A stretch of 11,839 nt of DNA from Bacillota bacterium (GTDB lineage: Bacteria; Bacillota_C; Negativicutes; Sporomusales; Sporomusaceae), in assembly GCA_023441125.1 (NCBI GenBank), contig JAEZQV010000464.1, positions 1 through 11,839 on the forward strand, read 5' to 3'. The notes below the pieces were generated by a model. It had not been told where the DNA came from, ran no database searches, and saw nothing but the letters and a program-made list of their open reading frames with translations. This document shows positions 1 through 6,736 of the stretch, piece after piece (the stretch's first letter is position 1; every line of letters starts with the position of its first letter). The position numbers and the translations under genes are program-made.

Positions 1-494
1 GTGAATTTATCATTCAGGAAAAATTCACCATAGCCAAAGGCATTGGCGGCGGGAATTTTCTCATTCTGGGTCACAGCGCTTCTGCCGTGCTGGCGGCGGC
101 AGAAGCGGCCGTAGCGGCCATCGGGCAGGTTAAAGGTGTCATTCTGCCGTTTCCGGGGGGGATTGTCCGCAGTGGCAGCCAAGTGGGATCACGGTACAAA
201 TTTCTGCCGGCTTCCACCAATACGGCATATTGTCCGACCATCAGGCGGCGTATTCCGGGCAGCTGTCTTGCGGCTACCGTGAACGCGGTGCTGGAAATTG
301 TCATTGACGGGCTGACTTTCGCCGCCGTCAGTGAGGCTATGCGGGTCGGCATCCAGGCTGCCTGCCGGCCGGGCATTGAGCAAATCACCGCCGGCAATTA
401 CGGTGGGCGTTTGGGAAAACATCATTTTCATCTCAGGGAGGTCATCCGGTGTGACCAGGAACAGAATATTGAGCAGACGGGGAGTGCGCGATGA
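1..494 (+). CDS. fhcD: Formylmethanofuran:tetrahydromethanopterin formyltransferase, C-terminal part (5' end outside window)
   Basis: This is the last 163 residues or so of a formyltransferase that moves a formyl group between methanofuran and N5 of tetrahydromethanopterin in the cytoplasm. Reading starts at base 3. The fragment carries family blocks: KGIGGGNFLILG near its start, a PFPGGIVRSGSQVGS stretch, VLEIVIDGL, EAMRVGIQAAC and ITAGNYGGRLGKHHFHL near the end. The family is usually about 300 residues, so roughly 135 residues lie upstream. In bacteria this protein is the D subunit of the formyltransferase/hydrolase complex (Fhc), which hydrolyses the formyl group to formate. Its stop overlaps the fhcC start (ATGA at 491-494), so the two are probably translationally coupled. 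Archaeal Ftr is the alternative name. The fhcC partner fits either a bacterial Fhc or an archaeal Fwd/Fmd context, and only the missing upstream genes would decide. Confidence 0.93.
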   Translation, partial: EFIIQEKFTIAKGIGGGNFLILGHSASAVLAAAEAAVAAIGQVKGVILPFPGGIVRSGSQVGSRYKFLPASTNTAYCPTIRRRIPGSCLAATVNAVLEIVIDGLTFAAVSEAMRVGIQAACRPGIEQITAGNYGGRLGKHHFHLREVIRCDQEQNIEQTGSAR

Positions 495-1345
495 AAACCA
501 CGGTGGTGCTATCACTCTGGAAAGTGCCTGATTTACCGGTGGAGGCCGAAACCATCAACCCGGAAGCGGTGACCGGTAAAAGGGCAGCGGAAATTCAGGC
601 GCTGCCCCTCTGGGTCGGCAATCGCCAGGAACAGGTGGGCAATTACTTTAATGTAGAGATTAGGGCTGACGACGCGGCGGCAGACAATGAGAGCAGCAGT
701 AGCCCGCAGCTGGTGGTCAAGGGGGATCTGTCCCGGTTTAAACGGCTGGGGGAAAAAATGGCCGCAGGCCATATGCGCCTGGAAGGCCCGGTAGGTTTTC
801 ATGCCGGTGCCGCCATGCAGGGCGGGATATTAACCATCTGCGGCAATGCCGGCGACTATCTGGGGGCGCACATGCAGGGCGGCCAAATTATTGTTAACGG
901 CTCAGCCGGCCATTTTACCGGGGCGGCGTACCGGGGCTACCAATACGGCATGAACGGCGGTTCCATTCTGATCAAGGGCGCGGCCGGCCAGATGCTGGGA
1001 GCCCGCCTGCGCCGAGGGCTAATTGCCGTAAGCGGCGACTGCGGCGATATGCCCGGTTTTGCGATGAAGGCCGGCACCATTGTTATTGGCGGCACGGCCG
1101 GCAGCCGGGCCGGAGCCATGATGCGGCGCGGGACCCTTGTATTCTTTCGGCAGCCGCAGCTTTTGCCGACTTTTTATTATAATGCCACCTATCAGCCGCT
1201 ATTCTGGCCGATACTGCGCAAAAGCCTGCAGCAAAACGGCTTCGGCTGGCCGGCCGACAGCCATGAGTCTATGTTTCAGCGTTACACCGGTGATGCAAAT
1301 GAAGGCGGAAGGGGGGAAGTACTGGTATGCCTGTCCCACAATTAA
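491..1345 (+). CDS. fhcC: Formyltransferase/hydrolase complex subunit C (FmdC/FwdC-like)
   Basis: This 284-residue protein is homologous to the C subunit of formylmethanofuran dehydrogenase and of bacterial Fhc. From about residue 95 to 215 it shows the repeated glycine pattern of the GltS-C/FwdC right-handed beta-helix, with successive GG-I-x-I/V-x-G and GxxG-xxxG-A turns, for example GGILTICGNAGDYLGAHM and GGQIIVNGSAGHFTGA. This subunit has a structural role, scaffolding the complex rather than binding the C1 substrate. The ATG overlaps the fhcD stop, with GGGGAG at 479-484 placed six bases before it. The 3' end overlaps the mch start by 19 bases. The only other common proteins with this fold are glutamate synthase C-terminal domains. 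The fhcD and mch neighbours rule that reading out in practice. Confidence 0.92.
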   Translation: MKTTVVLSLWKVPDLPVEAETINPEAVTGKRAAEIQALPLWVGNRQEQVGNYFNVEIRADDAAADNESSSSPQLVVKGDLSRFKRLGEKMAAGHMRLEGPVGFHAGAAMQGGILTICGNAGDYLGAHMQGGQIIVNGSAGHFTGAAYRGYQYGMNGGSILIKGAAGQMLGARLRRGLIAVSGDCGDMPGFAMKAGTIVIGGTAGSRAGAMMRRGTLVFFRQPQLLPTFYYNATYQPLFWPILRKSLQQNGFGWPADSHESMFQRYTGDANEGGRGEVLVCLSHN

Positions 1346-2319
1346 AGCATACGGCCGCACTCAGCCCTAATACTCTGGCCTTGCCGCTGGTGCGGCAGCT
1401 TGTCGATCAGCCGGAACGGTACGGGGTCGAGGTACATCTTCAGGATGGAGTTACCATTATTGATTGCGGTGTTCACGCCGCCGGCGGCTGGGAAGCCGGG
1501 TTACTTCTGGCAGCCGTTTGCCTGGGCGGCCTGGCGCAGGTGCAAATGCACTGGCATGATTTTGCCGGTTTTCAGTGGCCGGCGGTTGAGGTTGTTACCG
1601 ATCATCCGGTGCGGGCCTGTCTGGCTGCTCAATACGCCGGCTGGCAGATTAAAACCGGAAAATATTTTGCTATGGGGTCGGGGCCGGGCCGGGCGGTAGT
1701 AGGCGCGGAAGAACTGTTCAGTCATTTCGGCTATCAGGACAGGGCCCAGGCAGCCGTTTTTTGCCTGGAAAGCGGCGAGCTGCCGCCGGCCGATGCGGTA
1801 CACTATATTGTCCAAAAGTGTAAGCGAAACCCGGCCGATATTTATCTGCTGGTTGCCGCTACGGCATCGGCCGCCGGTTCCCTGCAGATTGCCGCGCGGT
1901 CGGTAGAGGCCGGCTTGCACAAACTGATGGAGCTTGGCTGTGACCTGGCCGCCGTGCAAAGCGGCTGGGGAATCTGCCCTGTTTCCCCGGTGGCGGCTGA
2001 TCCGTTAAGCGCCATTGGCCGCACGAACGATGCCGTTTTATACGGCGCCACGGTTCATTATAATTTCCAGGGCGACGATGAAGACCTGACCGCCCTGATC
2101 CAGCGGGTGCCAGCCATGGCCTCGGCTGACTACGGGCTGCCTTTTGAAAAGATTTATCAGCGGTATGGGAATTTTTATGACATTGATCCCCTGCTGTTTA
2201 GTCCGGCCAAGGTTTCGATCAGTAATTTGCGAAGCGGACGCGTGTTCCAGGCCGGGGAAATTTGCGCCGATATTTTAAAAAAATCGTTTGGCTGTTCTGC
2301 GCAAGTGGCAGCAAAGTGA
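1327..2319 (+). CDS. mch: Methenyltetrahydromethanopterin cyclohydrolase
   Basis: This enzyme interconverts N5-formyl-H4MPT and N5,N10-methenyl-H4MPT. It has 330 residues against roughly 315-325 for the family. Recognisable Mch blocks are KYFAMGSGPGRA (residues 112-123), CPVSPVAADPLSAIGRTNDA (217-236, containing the strongly conserved GRTND) and the following LYGA. Translation probably starts at the ATG inside the end of fhcC. A purine-rich GGAAGGGGGG lies at about 1307-1316. The 19-base overlap with fhcC suggests coupled translation. With fhcD and fhcC it forms the central part of the H4MPT-linked formaldehyde oxidation route. The product of a methylene-H4MPT dehydrogenase, not in this window, would be its substrate in the oxidative direction. 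No truncation or frameshift is visible. Confidence 0.95.
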   Translation: MPVPQLKHTAALSPNTLALPLVRQLVDQPERYGVEVHLQDGVTIIDCGVHAAGGWEAGLLLAAVCLGGLAQVQMHWHDFAGFQWPAVEVVTDHPVRACLAAQYAGWQIKTGKYFAMGSGPGRAVVGAEELFSHFGYQDRAQAAVFCLESGELPPADAVHYIVQKCKRNPADIYLLVAATASAAGSLQIAARSVEAGLHKLMELGCDLAAVQSGWGICPVSPVAADPLSAIGRTNDAVLYGATVHYNFQGDDEDLTALIQRVPAMASADYGLPFEKIYQRYGNFYDIDPLLFSPAKVSISNLRSGRVFQAGEICADILKKSFGCSAQVAAK

Positions 2320-2326
2320 GGCTGAA

Positions 2327-3247
2327 ATGAACACACGCATCGGTATTCTGGGGACTGCCAAGGGACCCCATATTCAGTCGCTGGTCAGTGCCTTGCAGCA
2401 GCAGGGCGTACAGCCCGTGCTGTTGCCGCCCACTTTTCTTACCTCGCGTGTTCCGGGGTATACAACGGCAGAAACTTCCGCCGGGCAGCTTGCCGTTGAC
2501 GATATGGCAGCACTGCTGGTACGCTCGCTGCCCGGCGGCTCGCTGGAACAGGTAATCTACCGGATGGATGCGCTTCACCGGCTGGAAAATGCGGGCGTGC
2601 GGGTGATTAACCGCCCGGGAACGCTGGAAAAAATGGTGGATAAATTCTATACTCTGGCTCTGCTGGCTGATGCCGGCGTGCCTGTCCCGCCAACCGTGGT
2701 CACCGAACGGTTTGAGCAGGCGATGGCCGCGGCCCGGGAAATGGGGGCCGTGGTGGTCAAGCCATTATTCGGTTCACTGGGAACAGGCATTACTTTAGTG
2801 GAGGATATGGAGGTGGCTTACCGCGTTTTCCGGGCCCTGGAACTGGGGCGTTATGTTTATTATCTGCAACAGTTTTTACCGCATGGTAACGAGGATTTCC
2901 GGCTGTTTGTCCTCGACGGCCGGGTAGTGGCGGCGATGCGCCGCCGTGGGACCGGCTGGAAGACCAACATCGCCTGCGGCGCCTCGGCCGAGTATGTGGA
3001 CCCTGATCCCGTTTTAGCGGAACTGGCGGTGAAAACGGCGGCTATCCTGGCTGCCGACTATGTGGGTGTGGACATTCTTATCAGCCAGGAGCGGCCCTAT
3101 GTAATCGAGGCCAACGGCATACCCGGCTGGGCGGGTTTGCAGTCCGTCGCCAGGGTGGATATCGCCGGGCTGGTGGCGCAGTACGTAATTAAAGCCGCAG
3201 AACTGGCGGCAGGCAGGTCGTCACCTGTCAGCTATGCGGTAATCTGA
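2327..3247 (+). CDS. RimK-like ATP-grasp ligase of the H4MPT gene cluster (possible cofactor glutamate ligase)
   Basis: This 306-residue ATP-grasp ligase begins at the ATG at 2327, preceded by GTGAGG at 2316-2321. A start at 2288 would run into the mch coding region and has no ribosome binding site. The order of parts matches RimK/MptN. An N-terminal alpha/beta pre-grasp domain covers about 1-100. The KMVDKFYTLALLADAGVPVP helix follows, then the nucleotide loop VVVKPLFGSLGTG (142-154). An EDFRLFVLDGRVVAAMRRR block comes next, and a metal-binding VIEANGIPGW segment lies near the C-terminus. RimK-type enzymes add glutamate residues with ATP. MptN does this to H4MPT to make tetrahydrosarcinapterin, and homologues sit beside mch in methylotrophs. 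The target could be H4MPT or the poly-glutamate tail of a methylofuran. Substrate is inference. Confidence 0.85.
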   Translation: MNTRIGILGTAKGPHIQSLVSALQQQGVQPVLLPPTFLTSRVPGYTTAETSAGQLAVDDMAALLVRSLPGGSLEQVIYRMDALHRLENAGVRVINRPGTLEKMVDKFYTLALLADAGVPVPPTVVTERFEQAMAAAREMGAVVVKPLFGSLGTGITLVEDMEVAYRVFRALELGRYVYYLQQFLPHGNEDFRLFVLDGRVVAAMRRRGTGWKTNIACGASAEYVDPDPVLAELAVKTAAILAADYVGVDILISQERPYVIEANGIPGWAGLQSVARVDIAGLVAQYVIKAAELAAGRSSPVSYAVI

Positions 3248-3259
3248 GGATGGCCGGCT

Positions 3260-4231
3260 ATGATTAAGGCAGAGGATTTCCGCTGGGATATTGCCCGGGC
3301 AGGCGCCGCCGCCTGTCTTTTGGAGGCTGCGGCGCCCAAGGTTGGCAATGTTAACCGTCATTATGATTTTGCCGACTGTTTGCTGGAAGATTTTTTATTA
3401 AGTGCTATGGCCATAAAAAAGCCGTTGGGGTGGGTTCACCGGCAAGCAGTCGGGGCAAGCATTCTGGAGGCGGTTACCCTAACCCGCCAGATTACCGCCA
3501 CCAATACCAATCTGGGGATTGTGCTGCTAATGGTGCCGCTGGCCAAAGCCTGGAGCCAGCTGGCAGTGGCGGATAGCGGCGACTGCCGGATTGCGGCACC
3601 TGCCGCCGGGAATACGGCAGCAAGGCATACGGCCCTGGTGGCTGAGCTTGACAGAGTGCTGACCGCCCTTACTGCCAGCGACACCCGATTGGTCTATCGG
3701 GCCATCCGGCTGGCTGCACCGGGAGGACTGGGGCATGCCGGCAAACACGATGTTTATGAAGACGCCGCGCCGCCAATACCGCTGCGGGCAGCTATGAGAC
3801 TGGCCGCCGACCGTGATTTGATCGCCAACGAGTATACTAATGGCTTTCATACCGTCCTGGAAAGCGGGGCTGACAGCCTCGCGCAGGCATTAAACCAGGG
3901 TCTCCCGTTACCGCGGGCCGTAGCCCAATTGCATCTCTGGCTTTTGAGCCGGCAGCCGGACACCCTGATTGTCCGCAAGGCCGGTCAGGCTGCCGGCCTT
4001 GCGGTTATGGAGCGGGCCCGGGAGGTATGGGCGAGTGGCGGCTGGTGTACGGAAAAAGGACAAAAAAAAATCCATGAGCTGGATGCGTGGCTCAGGCAGG
4101 CCGGCAACCGGTTAAACCCGGGCGCAACCGCCGATATTGCCGCCAATGTGCTGTTTGGGCTGATTTTAGAACAGGGTCCTGCGTTTTGGCAGGAGCTGCG
4201 GCGGGCGGAAATACTTGCCGCAAAAATATAG
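3260..4231 (+). CDS. CitG-like protein (triphosphoribosyl-dephospho-CoA synthase family), H4MPT-cluster type
   Basis: This 323-residue protein belongs to the CitG/MdcB family. Family blocks seen are an LLEAAAPKVGNVNRHYDFAD segment (residues 20-39), ILEAVTLTRQITATNTNLGI (68-87, with the signature NTNLGI) and GGLGHAGKHDVYEDA (155-169). Classical CitG transfers a triphosphoribosyl group from ATP to dephospho-CoA, releasing adenine, to build the prosthetic group of citrate lyase. No citrate or malonate lyase genes are nearby, and the gene is packed between C1-cofactor genes. A phosphoribosyl-type transfer in H4MPT assembly is therefore an attractive role, since H4MPT contains a phosphoribosyl-linked ribitol side chain, but this is inference. 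GAGG at 3246-3249 supports the ATG start. The gap to the previous gene is 12 bases. Confidence 0.85.
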   Translation: MIKAEDFRWDIARAGAAACLLEAAAPKVGNVNRHYDFADCLLEDFLLSAMAIKKPLGWVHRQAVGASILEAVTLTRQITATNTNLGIVLLMVPLAKAWSQLAVADSGDCRIAAPAAGNTAARHTALVAELDRVLTALTASDTRLVYRAIRLAAPGGLGHAGKHDVYEDAAPPIPLRAAMRLAADRDLIANEYTNGFHTVLESGADSLAQALNQGLPLPRAVAQLHLWLLSRQPDTLIVRKAGQAAGLAVMERAREVWASGGWCTEKGQKKIHELDAWLRQAGNRLNPGATADIAANVLFGLILEQGPAFWQELRRAEILAAKI

Positions 4232-4247
4232 AACAGGGGATGAGACT

Positions 4248-5054
4248 ATGTCTGTGTTGCTGACAGGCAAAAACCTGGCCGGCCAGTTGGAAACCGCATT
4301 GTTAGTCAGTGTTGTGGACCAGGAAGAAGCCGCGGCGGCTGCCTGTGGCGGCGCCGATATTATTGATATCAAAAATCCGGCCGAGGGACCCCTGGGTGCG
4401 CCCCGGCCAGGGGTGATCGCCGCTATCGGTAAAGTCCTGGCCCAGCGGCCGCCGGTCAGCGTAGCTTTGGGTGAATTTCCCGGCAAGCCCTGCGCAGCCG
4501 CTCTGGCGGCCGCCGGTGCCGCTCAGTTCAAACCGGATTTTCTTAAGGTTGCTTTTACGGCGGATACGGCCGGGGCTATGATTATTGACACTCTCCGGGA
4601 AATCCAGCAGGGAATTGCAGCCGGCGGGAACAAGCCGATACCGCTGGTGGCGGTGGCTTATGCCGATACCTTGCCGGCGGCCCGGTGGAGCCTGGCGGAT
4701 TTCAGCGCTGTTGTCCAGGCCGGCGGCGGGGCCGGTTGCCTGGTGGACACGCAGGCAAAAAACGGGGTTTCGCTGGTAAACATCTTATCACCCGCAGAAT
4801 TACTGGTTTTTATCGACAGTTGTCATGGGCGGGGGCTGTTCTGCGGTCTGGCCGGCTCCCTGCGGTTTAGCGACATTGCCCTTTTGCGCACACTGGCCCC
4901 GGATATTATCGGGGTACGTTCAGCTGTGTGCGGAGGAGACCGTTTACGCGGGCGGGTAACTGCCGACCAGGTGCGGCGGCTCAAAGCCCTGTTTAACGTT
5001 GCGGCAACTGGCGGGCCGGCAGATATACTCCCTGTGTCCGGCCTGTTGTCATAA
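4248..5054 (+). CDS. mfnB: (5-formylfuran-3-yl)methyl phosphate synthase
   Basis: MfnB makes the furan ring precursor of methanofuran from two molecules of glyceraldehyde-3-phosphate, the first committed step of the pathway. The 268-residue product starts at the ATG at 4248, behind AGGGGATGAG. An upstream in-frame start at 4215 would overlap the previous gene and lacks a binding site. The (beta/alpha)8-type sequence keeps the family pattern GGADIIDIKNPAEGPLGAPR (residues 34-53). By comparison with the M. jannaschii enzyme, the lysine and aspartate positions expected for catalysis are present: D40, K42, K100, D167 and K171 (D-T-Q-A-K-N-G). The protein is about 30 residues longer than the archaeal enzyme, partly through an N-terminal extension of some 15 residues. 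Its 3' end overlaps the convergent mfnE by 62 bases. Confidence 0.92.
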   Translation: MSVLLTGKNLAGQLETALLVSVVDQEEAAAAACGGADIIDIKNPAEGPLGAPRPGVIAAIGKVLAQRPPVSVALGEFPGKPCAAALAAAGAAQFKPDFLKVAFTADTAGAMIIDTLREIQQGIAAGGNKPIPLVAVAYADTLPAARWSLADFSAVVQAGGGAGCLVDTQAKNGVSLVNILSPAELLVFIDSCHGRGLFCGLAGSLRFSDIALLRTLAPDIIGVRSAVCGGDRLRGRVTADQVRRLKALFNVAATGGPADILPVSGLLS

Positions 5055-5628
5055 GTTCAGCCAGCCGGTCCGGATGGCGGCCATTGAGAAACCAAACCGG
5101 CAGGTCAGGTGCGAGGCTTTGTTGGAAGCAAGGGTCCACATCCGGTGTCTGGATTTTTGGATCAACATCCACACTCTTGATCATGATCAGCATAGCCGCC
5201 TGCAGCAGCTGGGCCAGATAGGCGGCGATAGTGTCTGACGTTGCCTCCCAGGAGCGGGGAATTTGCCATTCCGGCACCCGGTTTATATAGCGGGAACAAA
5301 GCAGAATGGCAGGCTCGGCAGTCACAATGCTGTGCCTGGTTTCCGGTCCGGCTACTTCAACCAGCCGGCTACCCGGGATGAATTGCCGGAGGACATGACC
5401 GAACTGATCCATGCCCAATAGCGCCATGGGATGGCAGGTTTCTTCCGTAAGCTTCAATTCCTGACCGTAGTGGCGCACCGTATCGGCAAAAGGGCCGCCA
5501 CCGGGGAGAATTGCCAGCGGCTGCCGCCGGGAATGCTGCCGGATTATGCTGCCAAGGCGGTGCAACCCCTGGCCGGCTGCCTGCTGGATGAGGCTTCCGC
5601 CCAGCTTGATGACAATCAAGTCGTTCAT
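4993..5628 (-). CDS. mfnE: Amino-acid-kinase-fold kinase, likely [5-(aminomethyl)furan-3-yl]methyl phosphate kinase
   Basis: This 211-residue small-molecule kinase carries the amino acid kinase fold: IKLGGSL at residues 7-13 (K8 in the phosphate-binding site), ILPGGGPFADTVR (40-52), WEATSDTIAAYLA (127-139) and KSVDVDP (151-157). MfnE phosphorylates aminomethylfuran phosphate to the diphosphate that MfnF uses. Homologues occur in methylotroph H4MPT clusters. The start is the ATG reading down from 5628, with GGAAGG about 12 bases upstream. It is the only gene of the cluster on the minus strand. It converges on mfnB with a 62-base coding overlap and diverges from mfnD with 74 bases between the start codons. 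No clear promoter was found in that gap. Other kinases of this fold (acetylglutamate, uridylate) are larger or carry different motifs, so assignment rests on both sequence and context. Confidence 0.85.
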   Translation of the reverse strand: MNDLIVIKLGGSLIQQAAGQGLHRLGSIIRQHSRRQPLAILPGGGPFADTVRHYGQELKLTEETCHPMALLGMDQFGHVLRQFIPGSRLVEVAGPETRHSIVTAEPAILLCSRYINRVPEWQIPRSWEATSDTIAAYLAQLLQAAMLIMIKSVDVDPKIQTPDVDPCFQQSLAPDLPVWFLNGRHPDRLAELMTTGRTQGVYLPARQLPQR

Positions 5629-5702
5629 ACAATAAACCTACCTTCCGCCTGTTTAGTAAGCAGTATCTGCGCAGGTTGAAGCCACAGAGGGGGGCAGTGA
5701 TA

Positions 5703-6722
5703 GTGCGCTTGCTGATTTATGAGCTATTTTCATCAGGAGCAAGCGGGGACGGTGGTGAGCTGGCCTTACTTGGCCTGGCGATGTTCAACGCTGTTGTCAG
5801 CGATTTTGCCGCCATACCGGGCCTGAACATCGTCACAATTGTTGCCGACAGGCTGCGGTCAAGGGTTGCCGCCGCCTGCAGCCAGGAAAATGTAGCCATC
5901 CGCTGGACCCGAAACAGTGGCGGTGCATGGCCGGAATATTTTGCCGAGGCGCTAACCCTGTGTGACGGGGCGTTAATTATTGCGCCGGAAACAGACGGCA
6001 TACTGACAAGGCTAACCAGGCTGGCGGAGGAGAGCGGCAAAGTCGTTCTCGGGTCAAGTTCGTCCGCCACCGAATTGGCCGGTAACAAGTATAAACTGCT
6101 CAAACTGCTGGCAGCACAAGGCCTTTCTGTGCCCCGAACCGGGCTAATTACCCGCACGGCGCGGCCGTGGGCAGCACCGGTATTCAGGCGTCTGGCCCTG
6201 CCGCTGGTGGTCAAACCGGCGGCAGGAGCAGGCTGTCAAGGCGTGTTTTTGCTAGAGCGGGCCGAACAGCTGACTGCGGCTGGTGCCTGGAGGACTGCCC
6301 GGCCGCCAATGCTGGTGCAGGAATATATTGCCGGCGAGGCGGTAAGTGTAAGCTGTCTGGTAACCGGCGGCCAGGCCCTGCCGGTTAGTGTCAATCAACA
6401 GCTGCTTCGGGTAAACGGGCAATTTCATTTTGCCGGCATAACAACGCCGTATTCACACCCGCAAGCCGAAGCGGCCAAAGCGGTAGCCAAGCGCGCTTGT
6501 GAAACCGTTAGCGGGTTGGCCGGTTTTGTCGGCGTTGATCTGGTATTAGGAGCGGCAGGCCCGGTCATCATTGAGATCAATCCCCGGATAACGGCGGCCT
6601 ACATCGCTTTGCGGGAAGTACTGGCGGGAAATCTGGCGCACAGCCTGTACCAGCTGTGTTTACAGCAAAGTTTGCCGGTATTGCCTGCTGTTCTGGGATC
6701 GTATACGTATATTCGGGACTAA
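5703..6722 (+). CDS. mfnD: ATP-grasp tyramine (or tyrosine)-glutamate ligase
   Basis: MfnD joins L-glutamate to tyramine with ATP, giving the gamma-glutamyltyramine part of methanofuran. The GTG at 5703 is chosen because GAGGGGGG (5687-5694) sits eight bases before it and the protein then starts LLIYELFSSG, as family members do. In-frame starts at TTG 5676 and GTG 5697 fit the binding site badly. The 339-residue product shows an IAPETDGILTRL block (93-104), AGNKYKLLKLL (126-136), the nucleotide loop VVKPAAGAGCQGV (169-181), LVQEYIAGE (204-212) and metal-binding VIIEINPRIT (288-297). In Methylobacterium the corresponding cofactor, methylofuran, is reported to contain tyrosine instead of tyramine, so the amine substrate here is open. 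mfnF follows after 14 bases. Confidence 0.86.
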   Translation: MRLLIYELFSSGASGDGGELALLGLAMFNAVVSDFAAIPGLNIVTIVADRLRSRVAAACSQENVAIRWTRNSGGAWPEYFAEALTLCDGALIIAPETDGILTRLTRLAEESGKVVLGSSSSATELAGNKYKLLKLLAAQGLSVPRTGLITRTARPWAAPVFRRLALPLVVKPAAGAGCQGVFLLERAEQLTAAGAWRTARPPMLVQEYIAGEAVSVSCLVTGGQALPVSVNQQLLRVNGQFHFAGITTPYSHPQAEAAKAVAKRACETVSGLAGFVGVDLVLGAAGPVIIEINPRITAAYIALREVLAGNLAHSLYQLCLQQSLPVLPAVLGSYTYIRD

Positions 6723-6736
6723 GGGAGCGTGATTTT

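Noticed and set aside
5431..5679. Plus-strand open frames opposite mfnE
   Set aside because: They lack ribosome binding sites and family motifs, while the opposite strand encodes a full kinase with conserved motifs. They are shadows caused by high GC.
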